Source of the DNA: Anaerotalea alkaliphila
GTDB lineage: Bacteria; Bacillota; Clostridia; Lachnospirales; Vallitaleaceae
Assembly (NCBI RefSeq): GCF_010179735.1
Contig: NZ_JAAEEH010000020.1
Coordinates: 1 to 56,750 of the forward strand
Reading direction: 5' to 3'
DNA length: 56,750 nucleotides
In this document: positions 1-8,874 of the stretch, in pieces
How the letters are laid out: the number at the start of each line of letters is the position of its first letter
Numbering within the stretch: position 1 is the stretch's first letter
Program-made: the position numbers and the translations under genes
Notes under the pieces: model-generated
Seen by the model: the letters and a program-made list of their open reading frames with translations, nothing else
Database searches by the model: none
Told to the model about the DNA's origin: nothing

Positions 1-187
1 CTGCGCCACTCCTCCCCGTGCCGGCCCTGTGCTCCGCTTTGCTGCGCTCAGGGACGCGGGCTGCGCCACTCCTCCCCGTGCCGGCCCTGTGCTCCGCTTT
101 GCTGCGCTCAGGGACGCGGGCTGCGCCACTCCTCCCCGTGCCGGCCCTGTGCTCCGCTTTGCTGCGCTCAGGGACGCGGGCTGCGCC
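1..187. repeat. 60-bp tandem repeat (minisatellite), three full copies plus 7 bases
   Basis: Positions 1-60, 61-120 and 121-180 are identical 60-base units, and 181-187 starts a fourth. The array is already in progress at the window edge, so the true copy number is unknown. The unit is GC-rich, and because 60 is a multiple of three several frames stay open through it. No gene start or RBS goes with those frames, so I read it as non-coding DNA downstream of guaA. There are no unique spacers between units, which rules out a CRISPR array. Confidence 0.95.
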
Positions 188-191
188 CTAT

Positions 192-257
192 AGCAACACA
201 AGAGGCACCGTAGGGAAGAGAGCAAGCTCTCTTCCCTACGGTGCCTCTTGTGTTGCT
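192..257. repeat. Perfect 31-32 bp inverted repeat with a 2-4 nt loop
   Basis: Bases 192-222 are the exact reverse complement of 227-257, and C223/G226 can extend the stem to 32 bp. It lies 21 bases past the guaA stop codon. A transcript of either strand would form a very stable hairpin. There is no T-run on either side, so it is not a standard intrinsic terminator. It could still block transcription, protect the guaA 3' end, or be a small mobile palindrome. The sequence is not related to the adjoining 60-bp repeat. Confidence 0.9.
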
Positions 258-278
258 GCACTTCTTAAGCTTTCGCGG

Positions 279-1814
279 TCATTCCCACTCGATTGTGGCT
301 GGGGGTTTGCTGGTGATGTCGTACACGATCCTGTTCACGTTGTGCACCTCGTTCACAATCCGGTTGGACATCCTCTCCATCACGTCGTAGGGGATCCGGG
401 CCCAGTCCGCGGTCATGCCGTCCACGGAGGTGACCCCCCGCAGGGCGATGGTGTAGGAATAGGTCCGCTCGTCCCCCATGACGCCCACGCTCCGCAGGTT
501 CGTCAGCACGGCGAAGTATTGCCAGATCTCGTCCTGCAGTCCGGCCTTGGCCACTTCTTCCCGGAAGATGTAGTCCGCATCCCGCAGGATTTCCAGCTTC
601 TCCTCCGTGATGTCGCCGATGATCCGGATCGCCAGACCCGGCCCCGGGAACGGCTGTCTGGAAACCAGGAACTCGGGGATGCCGATGGCCCTCCCCACTT
701 CCCGGACCTCGTCCTTGAACAGGTCCCGGAGGGGCTCCACGATCTCCTTGAAGTCCACATGCTCCGGCAGGCCGCCCACGTTGTGGTGGCTTTTGATCAC
801 CGCCGCATTCTTGGTCCCGCTCTCGATCACGTCGGGATAGATGGTCCCCTGGGCCAGGTAGTCCACCGTGCCCAGCTTCTTGGCCTCCGCCTCGAAGACC
901 CGGATGAACTCCTCGCCGATGATCTTCCGCTTGGTCTCCGGATCGGAAACACCCGCCAGCTTCTCCAGGAACCGGTCCTTGCAGTTCACCCGGATGATGT
1001 TCATGTCGAACTCCTCGCCGAAGGTCTTCTCCACCTCGTCCCCTTCGTTCTTCCGCAGCAGTCCGTGGTCCACGAAGATGCAGGTGAGCTGCTTGCCCAC
1101 CGCCTTGTGGATCAGCACCGCCGCCACGGAGGAGTCCACCCCGCCGGACAGGCCCACCAGGACCTTCTTGTCCCCGATCTTCTCCTTCAGCAGCTGTATC
1201 TGCTCCTGGGCGAAATCGCTCATGATCCAGTCCCCCTGGCATCCGCAGACCCTGTAGAGGAAATTGTGGAGCATGTCCTTGCCCTGGGGGGTGTGCATGA
1301 CTTCCGGATGGAACTGCACCCCGTAGAGCTTCTTCTCCGTGTTGGCCATGGCCGCCACCGGACAGGTCTCGGTGGTGGCTGTCACCTTGAAGCCCGCCGG
1401 GGGTTTGCTGATGTAGTAGGTGTGGCTCATCCAGCAGACCGTATCCTTGTAGACACCCTCAAAAAGCACGTCGTCGATGTCCACCACCATGTCCGTCTTT
1501 CCGTACTCCCTGTGCGGCGCCTTGGTGATCTCGCCGCCCAGCACATGCCCCATCAGCTGGGAGCCGTAGCAGATCCCCAGGATGGGGACCCCCATCTCGA
1601 AAACTTCACGGCCCACCACCGGGGCGTCCTCCTCGTAGACGACGCTGGGGCCGCCGGTGAAGATGATCCCCTTGGGGTTCTTTGCCTTGATTTCCTCCAG
1701 GGGGGTGTCGTAGGGCAACACTTCACAATACACGCTGGCTTCGCGCACGCGTCTGGCTATCAACTGATTGTATTGCCCGCCGAAATCCAGGACAATCACG
1801 AGTTCATGCTTCAT
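279..1814 (-). CDS. guaA: GMP synthase (glutamine-hydrolysing)
   Basis: Converts XMP to GMP using ATP and glutamine, the last step of guanine nucleotide synthesis. The 511-residue protein has the usual length. The N-terminal class I amidotransferase domain shows the nucleophile Cys82 in GICYGSQ and the His169/Glu171 pair in QFHPE. The synthetase domain has the PP-loop SGGVDSS at 223-229, and the protein ends in the family-typical KPPATIEWE. The ATG is preceded by an AAGGAGGAAA ribosome site and a good promoter at 1865-1894, so it can be transcribed alone. The preceding enzyme of the pathway, guaB, is about 43 kb away in this window. Confidence 0.98.
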   Translation of the reverse strand: MKHELVIVLDFGGQYNQLIARRVREASVYCEVLPYDTPLEEIKAKNPKGIIFTGGPSVVYEEDAPVVGREVFEMGVPILGICYGSQLMGHVLGGEITKAPHREYGKTDMVVDIDDVLFEGVYKDTVCWMSHTYYISKPPAGFKVTATTETCPVAAMANTEKKLYGVQFHPEVMHTPQGKDMLHNFLYRVCGCQGDWIMSDFAQEQIQLLKEKIGDKKVLVGLSGGVDSSVAAVLIHKAVGKQLTCIFVDHGLLRKNEGDEVEKTFGEEFDMNIIRVNCKDRFLEKLAGVSDPETKRKIIGEEFIRVFEAEAKKLGTVDYLAQGTIYPDVIESGTKNAAVIKSHHNVGGLPEHVDFKEIVEPLRDLFKDEVREVGRAIGIPEFLVSRQPFPGPGLAIRIIGDITEEKLEILRDADYIFREEVAKAGLQDEIWQYFAVLTNLRSVGVMGDERTYSYTIALRGVTSVDGMTADWARIPYDVMERMSNRIVNEVHNVNRIVYDITSKPPATIEWE

Positions 1815-1864
1815 ACAGGTATTTCCTCCTTCAAATCATCGCTGATGGATGCTTTCATCCGATT

Positions 1865-1894
1865 ATCATACATGAGAATTCCATGGGGTGTCAA
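1865..1894 (-). promoter_or_regulatory. Sigma-A promoter of guaA
   Basis: Minus-strand TTGACA (1889-1894) and TATGAT (1865-1870) are separated by 18 bp, about 50 bases upstream of the guaA start codon. The -35 is a perfect consensus. No purine riboswitch fits in the short leader. Confidence 0.75.
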
Positions 1895-1936
1895 ACATTT
1901 TTTCATATTTAAAAGGAAATGTTCGGAAAAACAGGT

Positions 1937-2578
1937 TCAGACCCCCAGCAGCTGCTCCAGAGACAGGTCGTCCAGGGTATTGACCATCCGCAGGAACCGC
2001 TCCGAAGGGTCCAGCAGGTGCAGCCGGTCCACGGCCACCACATGCATCCCCGCCCGGTGGGCGGCCTCTATGCCGCTCTTGGCATCCTCGAAGACGACGC
2101 AGTGCTCAGGGTGGATCCCCAACCTCCGGGCCGCCTCCAGGAAGATGTCCGGCTCCGGCTTCTGGCGCTTCACGTCCCCGCCGCCCACCACCACCGGGAA
2201 GAATTCCAGCAGGCCGGTCCGCTCCAGCATCCGGACCGCCAGGCTGGAGGAGCTGGCCACCCCCATGGGGATGCCCATGTCCCTGCACTTCTCCAGGAAA
2301 AGCCGGGCGTCCCCAAAGACGACCTCCTTCTTCCTGTCCACCTCCCGCAGGTACGCCTCTTCCTTGGCGGCGGAGAGCCGGGCGATGGTTTCCTCGGATG
2401 GATTGGCCATCAGGTTCTCCACCGCCCTGCGCCTCCCCTGGACCTGGATCTTCTCCAGATAGGTCTCCAGGGTCACCGGAATCCCTTCCCCCTTCATGAC
2501 ATCCACCCAGGCGTTGAAATGGCAGTCCTCCGTGTCGATCAGTACCCCGTCCATGTCGAAAATGAATCCCTCGATCAT
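1937..2578 (-). CDS. HAD-family hydrolase, beta-phosphoglucomutase-like
   Basis: A 213-residue HAD subfamily IA protein. Motif I is FDMDGVLIDTE with the nucleophile Asp8 and acid/base Asp10, followed by a helical cap, the serine motif II (ASSSS), a lysine in RQKPEPD and motif IV VVFEDAKSGI. This pattern is typical of beta-phosphoglucomutases and related sugar-phosphate phosphatases. The substrate cannot be decided from sequence. An ATG is used with GGAGGTGG just upstream. It starts 11 bases after the nudC stop, so the two are probably co-transcribed. Confidence 0.88.
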   Translation of the reverse strand: MIEGFIFDMDGVLIDTEDCHFNAWVDVMKGEGIPVTLETYLEKIQVQGRRRAVENLMANPSEETIARLSAAKEEAYLREVDRKKEVVFGDARLFLEKCRDMGIPMGVASSSSLAVRMLERTGLLEFFPVVVGGGDVKRQKPEPDIFLEAARRLGIHPEHCVVFEDAKSGIEAAHRAGMHVVAVDRLHLLDPSERFLRMVNTLDDLSLEQLLGV

Positions 2579-2589
2579 CCTTCCACCTC

Positions 2590-3378
2590 CTACCGCAGCA
2601 CGCCCGCAAGCCATGCGTCGATCATCTTCCTTGCGATGCTCACCTTGGGGGGCAGGTTGGGCAGGTCGTCCTTCCCGAACCAGCGAGCGTCGTCGATTTC
2701 CTCCCCGTCCGGGACGATTTCCCCTCCCGCATGGTCCGCCACCATGCCCACCATGATGGAATGGGGAAAGGGCCAGGTCTGGCTGCCGAAGTAACGGATG
2801 TTCTCCACCTCCACCCCCACCTCTTCCCGGATCTCCCGGGCGGCGCACTCCTCGAAGGTCTCGCTGGGCTCCACGAAGCCCGCCACCAGGCTGTATACGT
2901 TGTTGGCGAAACGCTTGTTGTGGGCCAGGAGGATCCTGTCCCCCGAAAGGATCGCCGTGATGGTGGCTGGAGCGATCCTGGGGTACACCGTCAGCCCGCA
3001 GGCCGGACAGGCCCGGGCGTTCTCCGTGGGCACCTTCTCCGTGGGGGTCCCGCAGCGTCCGCAGTAAAGGTGGGTCCTTTCGAAATCCATAAGCTGGTAG
3101 GCCCTGCCTGCGGCCATCCAGCAGGCGCTGTCCACAATCCCGGCCAGTGCCCGCAGGTCTGTCCACAGGATCTCCCGTTCCCCGACCCAGGCCTGGGGAT
3201 CGAACCCCTTTGCCAGCTCCCCCCAACGGACTTCCCTTCCCTGGTACACGCCCACGTATCCCTGGCGCAACAGCCCGCCCGCGGGCCACTCCCCCTCCGG
3301 AAACGCATATCCCTCCCCGTCCCGCAGGACCAGGATCCCTTCCGGGGAAAAAAGCATCCAAAACATTTCCTGTACCAT
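2590..3378 (-). CDS. nudC: NAD(P)H pyrophosphatase / NAD-capped RNA hydrolase NudC
   Basis: Nudix hydrolase that cleaves NADH to NMNH and AMP and, in characterised NudC enzymes, removes NAD caps from RNA 5' ends. The 262-residue protein has a variable N-terminal domain, a zinc ribbon with Cys106, Cys109, Cys124 and Cys127, a Nudix box at about 167-189 (GFVEPSE...REIREEVG), and the NudC signature SQTWPFPHS at 199-207. A GGAGGT site precedes the ATG. It is the first gene of a pair with the downstream HAD hydrolase. I could not find a convincing minus-strand promoter. Confidence 0.93.
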   Translation of the reverse strand: MVQEMFWMLFSPEGILVLRDGEGYAFPEGEWPAGGLLRQGYVGVYQGREVRWGELAKGFDPQAWVGEREILWTDLRALAGIVDSACWMAAGRAYQLMDFERTHLYCGRCGTPTEKVPTENARACPACGLTVYPRIAPATITAILSGDRILLAHNKRFANNVYSLVAGFVEPSETFEECAAREIREEVGVEVENIRYFGSQTWPFPHSIMVGMVADHAGGEIVPDGEEIDDARWFGKDDLPNLPPKVSIARKMIDAWLAGVLR

Positions 3379-3396
3379 CGCTACCTCCGTTTTCAG

Positions 3397-3425
3397 TTCA
3401 CTTGTATGTCAATTTGGTGTATACT
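3397..3425 (+). promoter_or_regulatory. Candidate promoter of hppA
   Basis: Plus-strand TTCACT (3397-3402), a 17-bp spacer and TATACT (3420-3425), in the gap between the divergent nudC and hppA genes. It would give an untranslated leader of about 165 nt. That leader holds a small CCGGGAA..TTCCCGG dyad near 3531-3548. The -10 is good and the -35 moderate. Confidence 0.45.
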
Positions 3426-3598
3426 GGTATTGACCGGAAAACACATGTGTTTTCAGAATATTCCCCTCCGCGGAAAGGTTCCTGATTCCACCCCCTTATC
3501 ATAGCATGAGAGGGGCCGCCATCTCAAGAGCCGGGAAGAATTTCCCGGATGCAAAGGCCCTCCCGCGGTAACCGACCCCACAGAAAGGACGGAGCACC

Positions 3599-5716
3599 AT
3601 GCAGACCGAAACCCTTGAAGCCCTCCTGTTCCTTGTGCCCGCCAGCGCCTTGGCCTCCCTGGGCTTTGCCGCCTTCCTGTCTTTCCGGATCCTCCGGCTG
3701 CCCCAGGGGACCGAAGAGATGCGAAGCATTGCGGCCGCCATCCGCCAAGGGGCCGGCGCCTACCTGAAGCGGCAGTACACCACCGTCTCCCTCTTTTTCG
3801 TTGCCATGGCCCTGGTGCTGTCCCTCCTGGCCGCGGCCGGCTTCCTGGCCCCCTATGTCCCCGTGGCCTTCCTGACCGGCGGCTTCTTCTCCGGCCTGGC
3901 CGGCTTCATCGGCATGCGGATCGCCACCCAGGCCAACGTGCGGACCGCCGCCGCCGCCAGGGAGAGCATCGACAAGAGCCTACGGGTGGCCTTCGACAGC
4001 GGGACGGTCACCGGCCTTTGCGTGGTGGGCCTGGGGCTGCTCTTCATCAGCCTCTGGTACTTCTTCCTGAACGGCAACTACCGGGAGCTGGACACCAGTC
4101 TCCGGGTGCCCCGGATTACAAGCATCATGCTCACCTTCGGCATGGGGGCCAGCGCCATGGCCCTCTTCGCCCGGGTGGGGGGCGGCATCTTCACCAAGGC
4201 AGCGGACGTGGGGGCCGACCTGGTGGGCAAGGTGGAGGCGGGAATCCCCGAGGACGACCCCCGGAACCCGGCGGTGATTGCCGACAACGTGGGGGACAAC
4301 GTGGGGGACGTGGCCGGCATGGGCGCCGACCTGTACGAATCCTATGTGGGCTCCATCCTATCCACCATGGCCCTGGCCTCCGCCGCGGGGCTGGGCCTGG
4401 GGGGCGTGGGGGTCCCCCTACTCCTGGCCGCTTTCGGCCTCCTGGCCTCCATCCTGGGGACCTTCCTGGTCCGCACCAGGGAAGGGGCGGACCAGAAGGC
4501 GCTTCTGCGAAGCCTCCGCCGGGGGGTCTATGCCAGCACCTTCCTCACCGCCGTCCTGGGCTGGTTCCTGGTCCTCTTGATCCTGGGCCCCGACCTCCTG
4601 GGCGTCTATGCCTCCATCCTCTCCGGCCTGCTTGCGGGGATCCTCATGGGTCTCTCCTCCGAATACTACACCTCCGCCTCCTACACCCCCACCCGGAACC
4701 TGGCCGCCAGCAGCCAGACCGGCCCCGCCACCGTGGTGATCCGGGGGCTCTCCCTGGGGATGAGCTCCACCGTTTTTCCGGTGGTGGTGGTGGCCGGAGC
4801 CATCGGCGCCAGCTTCTTCCTGGCCGGGGGCGGCGCCAACTTCAACCTGGGCCTGTACGGGGTGGGCCTCGCCGCGGTGGGCATGCTCAGCACCCTGGCC
4901 ATCACCCTGGCCACCGACGCCTACGGGCCGGTGGCGGACAATGCGGGGGGCATCGCGGAGATGTCCGGCCAGCCCCCGGAGGTCCGGGACCGGACGGACG
5001 CCTTGGATTCCCTGGGGAACACCACCGCGGCCACGGGGAAGGGCTTCGCCATCGGCTCCGCCGCCCTGACCGCCCTGGCCCTGATCGCCGCCTTCCAGGA
5101 CCAGGTCCAGCGGCTTCTCCTTGCGGACGGCACAAGGGCCGCCATGGACCTGTCCCTCCTTAACCCCCGGGTCCTCATGGGGCTGCTCCTGGGAGCCACC
5201 CTCCCCTTCCTCTTCGCCGCCCTGACCATGAACGCCGTGGGCAAGACCGCGGAGCTGATCGTGGCGGAGGTCCGGCGGCAGTTCAGGGAGATTCCCGGGA
5301 TCATGGAGCGGACGGCGGCTCCGGACCACGCCGCCTGCGTGGACATCTGCACCCGGGCGGCCCAGCGGGAGATCCTGGCCCCCGCGGCTCTGGCCATCCT
5401 GGCCCCCATCCTGACCGGCCTGGTCCTGGGGGTGGAAGGGGTGGCCGGCCTCCTGGGGGGCGCCACCGCCACCGGCTTCCTCCTGGCGGTGATGATGGCC
5501 AACGCCGGGGGCGCCTGGGACAACGCCAAGAAGCACATCGAGGCCGGTGCTTACGGCGGAAAGGGCTCCTCCAGCCACAAGGCGGCGGTGGTGGGGGACA
5601 CGGTGGGGGACCCCTTCAAGGACACCTCCGGCCCCTCCATCAACATCCTGATCAAGCTTCTCTCCATGGTGGCCATCGTCTTCGCCGGGGTCATCCTCCG
5701 CTTCTCCCTGTTCTAG
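3599..5716 (+). CDS. hppA: K+-dependent membrane-bound pyrophosphatase (ion-pumping)
   Basis: Integral membrane enzyme that couples pyrophosphate hydrolysis to Na+ and/or H+ export. The 705-residue protein has many hydrophobic helices and the catalytic segment DVGADLVGKVE at 203-213, followed by the Asp-rich IADNVGDNVGDVAG. Ala477 in GNTTAATGKG replaces the lysine of K+-independent enzymes, which marks the K+-dependent branch. Glu247 in DLYESYVG lies at the position seen in Na+-pumping members such as the Thermotoga enzyme, so Na+ transport is likely but inferred. An AAGGAC site lies 5' of the ATG. A shared terminator follows. Confidence 0.96.
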   Translation: MQTETLEALLFLVPASALASLGFAAFLSFRILRLPQGTEEMRSIAAAIRQGAGAYLKRQYTTVSLFFVAMALVLSLLAAAGFLAPYVPVAFLTGGFFSGLAGFIGMRIATQANVRTAAAARESIDKSLRVAFDSGTVTGLCVVGLGLLFISLWYFFLNGNYRELDTSLRVPRITSIMLTFGMGASAMALFARVGGGIFTKAADVGADLVGKVEAGIPEDDPRNPAVIADNVGDNVGDVAGMGADLYESYVGSILSTMALASAAGLGLGGVGVPLLLAAFGLLASILGTFLVRTREGADQKALLRSLRRGVYASTFLTAVLGWFLVLLILGPDLLGVYASILSGLLAGILMGLSSEYYTSASYTPTRNLAASSQTGPATVVIRGLSLGMSSTVFPVVVVAGAIGASFFLAGGGANFNLGLYGVGLAAVGMLSTLAITLATDAYGPVADNAGGIAEMSGQPPEVRDRTDALDSLGNTTAATGKGFAIGSAALTALALIAAFQDQVQRLLLADGTRAAMDLSLLNPRVLMGLLLGATLPFLFAALTMNAVGKTAELIVAEVRRQFREIPGIMERTAAPDHAACVDICTRAAQREILAPAALAILAPILTGLVLGVEGVAGLLGGATATGFLLAVMMANAGGAWDNAKKHIEAGAYGGKGSSSHKAAVVGDTVGDPFKDTSGPSINILIKLLSMVAIVFAGVILRFSLF

Positions 5717-5746
5717 CCCCTTCCGGATAGATCATTCCTATAACGC

Positions 5747-5804
5747 AAGAAAACGTGCCCGTTGCGGGGACCCGAGGTCCAAGCCGCAACCGGCACGTTT
5801 TCTT
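5747..5804. terminator. Bidirectional intrinsic terminator between hppA and the SLH gene
   Basis: A long hairpin (arms 5747-5767 and 5784-5804, AAGAAAACGTGCC paired with GGCACGTTTTCTT plus a GTTGCGG/CCGCAAC inner stem). T-rich sequence lies on both outer flanks, placed between two convergent genes. Confidence 0.85.
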
Positions 5805-5815
5805 TATTCGCAATG

Positions 5816-6739
5816 TCATTCGATTACCACCGTAACCTCGTCCGAAATCGTCACCGGGGTGTCCCCCAGGGAGAAGCTGGATTCGAAGACGATGCGGTAT
5901 TCCCCCGCTGGAAGCCTGTTGCCGGCGTTGTCCGCAAGGTTCCAGGTGTCCGTCAGCAGGAACTCCTCGTCCTTGGCCAGGGGCTGCTCGATGATGGCCA
6001 TGAGGAAGGACTTGTCGATCACCCAGTTGTAGACGACCTCTCCGTTTCCGTCATGGACGATGTAGTTGAACTGCTGGCCGGAAGAATAGGTCAGCGTCTG
6101 GGCCTCCCCACGGTTGACGATCAAAAACTCCAGCAGGAATCCGTCTTCCACCGGGGTCGCCGTCAGGCTGTGCTCCAGACCGCCGGTCCCCGTCTTCCCT
6201 TCCGCATAGGCCAGCGCCTGCACCAGCAGGACTGCCGCTTCGGACCTCCGCAGGACGTCCGTTGGATCGGATCCGCTTCCGGCGTCCAAGACATCAGCCC
6301 CAATTCCCATCGCACCGGACAGATGATGGAGGAACTCCTTCCTGGTGAGCGCCTGGTCCGGCCGGAGGTCGGCGGGGAACTCCAATCCGTTGACTGCGGC
6401 GACGATCATCGCCGGGGCATACCAGGCGCCGTCATTCGCATGGATGAAATGGTCCGTTGCCAGGGGCTCCTTGACGAAGCGGACCCCGTCCAAGTCCAGC
6501 TCCAGGGCGTTGACCAGGAGCTGGACAGCCTGGGCCCCTGTCATGGGCGCGTTTGGGGCGAACAGGCCGCCCCCCACGCCCTTCACATGTCCTTTTTCGT
6601 ACAAGGCGACGATGGCCTCCTTCCCCTGGACATCCGAAATGTCCGTGAAGGGCAGGCTCTGGGCCCTGGCCGGGGTTCCCGCTGCCAGGACCGCCAGGGC
6701 CGCCATCAGCATTAAAACGGTTCTGAGCTTGTCTTTCAT
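5816..6739 (-). CDS. Secreted SLH-domain protein with C-terminal BsuPI domain
   Basis: A 307-residue exported protein. Residues 1-26 form a signal peptide ending in ARA. About 30-78 and 95-143 are SLH (S-layer homology) repeats, and 158-180 looks like a degenerate third. SLH repeats attach proteins to cell-wall polymers. Residues 188-300 resemble the BsuPI domain first described in the Bacillus intracellular proteinase inhibitor, with hallmark segments around FLLEFLIVNRGEAQTL and the closing LPAGEYRIVF. The start has a GGAGGG site. It follows thrS by 82 bases, in which an imperfect GGTGTTTGC/GCAAACACC dyad lies at 6764-6799. Function is unknown; a wall-anchored inhibitor or adhesin is possible. 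Confidence 0.85.
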   Translation of the reverse strand: MKDKLRTVLMLMAALAVLAAGTPARAQSLPFTDISDVQGKEAIVALYEKGHVKGVGGGLFAPNAPMTGAQAVQLLVNALELDLDGVRFVKEPLATDHFIHANDGAWYAPAMIVAAVNGLEFPADLRPDQALTRKEFLHHLSGAMGIGADVLDAGSGSDPTDVLRRSEAAVLLVQALAYAEGKTGTGGLEHSLTATPVEDGFLLEFLIVNRGEAQTLTYSSGQQFNYIVHDGNGEVVYNWVIDKSFLMAIIEQPLAKDEEFLLTDTWNLADNAGNRLPAGEYRIVFESSFSLGDTPVTISDEVTVVIE

Positions 6740-6821
6740 TTCAATTCCCTCCTGCTTGTGTCAGGTGTTTGCTTCCCATATCCTTAGGACGCAAACACCC
6801 GGCGGAAGGTTCCCGTTTTCC

Positions 6822-8747
6822 CTATTTCGGATTCGAATTCCCGCCCAGGGATTTGGTCGCGACCTCTTCCTGCACGGACTGGAGGAAGGCAGACAGAAGG
6901 GAGGTCCCCAGGTCGCCCTGGACCCTGCTGCGCACGGAGATGGTCCCCTCCTGCTCCTCCTTTTCCCCCACCACAAGCATGTAGGGGACCTTTTCCATCT
7001 GGGCTTCCCGGATCTTGTAGCCGATCTTCTCGGCCCGGTCGTCCAGCTCCACCCGGATGCCGGCCCGGGCCAGCTCGTCCCGCACGGAGGCCGCGTAGTC
7101 GTGGAACTTCTCGGAGATGGGCAGCACCTTCACCTGCACCGGGGAGAGCCAGGTGGGGAAGGCCCCTGCGAAGTGCTCGATCAGGATGCCGATGAACCGC
7201 TCGATGCTGCCGAAGGCCACCCGGTGGATCATGATGGGCCTGTGCCGCTCCCCGTCACTGCCCACGTATTCCAGCTCGAACCGCTCGGGCAGCTGGAAGT
7301 CCAGCTGGATGGTGCCGCACTGCCAGGTCCGGCCGATGCAGTCCTCCAGGTGGAAGTCGATCTTGGGTCCGTAGAAGGCCCCATCCCCTTCGTTCACCTT
7401 GTAGGTCAGGCCGCTCTCGTCCATGGCCTCCTGGAGCGCCAGGGTCGCTGTTTCCCAGTCCTCGTCCCTGCCCATGCTCTTTTCCGGCCGGGTGGACAGC
7501 TCCATCTTGTAGGTGAAGCCGAAGACGTTGTAAACCTCGTCGATGAGTCGGATGACGTTCTTGATCTCGTCCTTGATCTGCTCCGGGGTCATGAAGATGT
7601 GGGCGTCGTCCTGGGTGAAGCTGCGGACCCGCATGAGCCCGTGGAGGGCGCCGGACATCTCGTGGCGGTGGACCAGGCCCAGCTCGCCCACCCGCAGGGG
7701 AAAGTCCCTGTAGGAGCGTTGCCTGGTCTTGTAGACCAGCATGGAACCCGGGCAGTTCATGGGCTTCACCGCGTATTCCTGCTCGTCGATCTCGGTGGTG
7801 TACATGTTCTCCCTATAGTGCATCCAGTGGCCGGAACGGATCCACAGCTCCTTGTTCAGGATGATGGGGGTGCTGATTTCGGCATAGCCCGCCTTGGTGT
7901 GGATCTGCCTCCAGAAGTCCACCAGGGTGTTCTTCAGGATGCTTCCCTTGGGCAGGAAGAAGGGGAACCCGGGACCTTCGTCCAGAAGGGCGAACAGCTC
8001 CAGCTCCTTGCCCAGCTTCCTGTGGTCCCGCTTCTTGGCCTCCTCCAGCTTGGCCAGATGGTCGTCCATCTCGGCCTTCTTGGAGAAGGCGGTGGCGTAT
8101 ATCCGGCTGAGCATCTTGTTCTTCTCGCTTCCCCTCCAGTAGGCTCCCGCCACAGAGGTCAGTTTGAATGCCTTCACCGGCTTGGTGCTCATGAGGTGGG
8201 GTCCGGCGCAGAGGTCGACGAACTCCCCCTGCTGGTAGAAGGAGATGGGAGCGTCCTCCGGCAGGTCCTGGATGAGCTCCACCTTGTAGTCTTCCCCCTT
8301 CTCCCGCATGAAGGCGATGGCCTCCTCCCGGGGCAGCTCGAACCGGCTGATGGCCAGGTCCTCCTTCACGATCTTCTTCATTTCCTTCTCGATGGCCGCA
8401 AGCTCCTCCGGACCGAAAGGGGTCTCCCGGTCGAAGTCGTAGTAGAAGCCGTTCTCGATGGCCGGCCCGATGGCCAGCTTGGTTTCCGGATACAGGCGCT
8501 TCACCGCCTGGGCCAGCACATGGGAGGCCGTGTGCCTAAAGGCATGCCTTCCCTCCGGGTCGTTGAACGTCACGATCTGCAGCTCGCTGTCCTTGTCCAG
8601 GACCGTCCGCAGGTCCACCATCTCTCCGTCCACGATGGCTGCGCAGGCCATCCTGGCCAGCCCCTCGCTGATCCCTTCCGCAATCTCGTACGCCGTCTTC
8701 GGCTCCTCAAAGCTTAACACGCTTCCATCCTTCAGCTTGATCTCCAT
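6822..8747 (-). CDS. thrS: Threonyl-tRNA synthetase
   Basis: Charges tRNA-Thr. The 641-residue class II synthetase starts with a TGS domain (MEIKLKDGS...), then the alanyl/threonyl editing domain. The catalytic core has MNCPGSM, the motif 2 region HRHEMSGALHGL and VRSFTQDDAHIF. A C-terminal anticodon-binding domain follows. The start was set at MEIKL because AAGGAG lies 10 bases upstream; open sequence further upstream belongs to the T-box leader. Expression is predicted to rise when uncharged tRNA-Thr accumulates. Confidence 0.97.
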   Translation of the reverse strand: MEIKLKDGSVLSFEEPKTAYEIAEGISEGLARMACAAIVDGEMVDLRTVLDKDSELQIVTFNDPEGRHAFRHTASHVLAQAVKRLYPETKLAIGPAIENGFYYDFDRETPFGPEELAAIEKEMKKIVKEDLAISRFELPREEAIAFMREKGEDYKVELIQDLPEDAPISFYQQGEFVDLCAGPHLMSTKPVKAFKLTSVAGAYWRGSEKNKMLSRIYATAFSKKAEMDDHLAKLEEAKKRDHRKLGKELELFALLDEGPGFPFFLPKGSILKNTLVDFWRQIHTKAGYAEISTPIILNKELWIRSGHWMHYRENMYTTEIDEQEYAVKPMNCPGSMLVYKTRQRSYRDFPLRVGELGLVHRHEMSGALHGLMRVRSFTQDDAHIFMTPEQIKDEIKNVIRLIDEVYNVFGFTYKMELSTRPEKSMGRDEDWETATLALQEAMDESGLTYKVNEGDGAFYGPKIDFHLEDCIGRTWQCGTIQLDFQLPERFELEYVGSDGERHRPIMIHRVAFGSIERFIGILIEHFAGAFPTWLSPVQVKVLPISEKFHDYAASVRDELARAGIRVELDDRAEKIGYKIREAQMEKVPYMLVVGEKEEQEGTISVRSRVQGDLGTSLLSAFLQSVQEEVATKSLGGNSNPK

Positions 8748-8784
8748 ATGCTCGACACTCCTTCTTCTCTGGCAATTGTGAACT

Positions 8785-8812
8785 AGAACGCATACTTCGT
8801 ATGCATTCAGAC
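8785..8812 (-). repeat. 28-nt conserved hairpin in the thrS leader (copy 1 of 2)
   Basis: Minus strand GTCTGAATGCATACG followed by the complementary arm GTATGCGTTC. It differs at only 2 of 28 positions from 35676-35703 in the leuA leader. It lies between the larger hairpin and the ribosome site. Confidence 0.85.
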
Positions 8813-8813
8813 T

Positions 8814-8865
8814 GCACTTGGGAAAGTTTGGTCCCAAACAAGCTTGGACGAACTTTCCCAAGTGC
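8814..8865 (-). repeat. Conserved internal-loop hairpin in the thrS leader (copy 1 of 3)
   Basis: On the minus strand an outer 15-bp stem (GCACTTGGGAAAGTT with AACTTTCCCAAGTGC) encloses an asymmetric loop (CGT versus GACC) and an inner CCAA/TTGG stem. It begins a few bases after the T-run of the T-box terminator. Related copies are at 35705-35753 and 54747-54800. Confidence 0.85.
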
Positions 8866-8874
8866 ATTATAAAA

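Noticed and set aside
1-187. Possible CRISPR array or repeat protein
   Set aside because: The 60-bp units are directly adjacent with no spacers, and no start codon or RBS supports translation.
1815-1936. Purine riboswitch upstream of guaA or guaB
   Set aside because: The untranslated leaders after the predicted promoters are only about 45-60 nt and show no aptamer-like structure.
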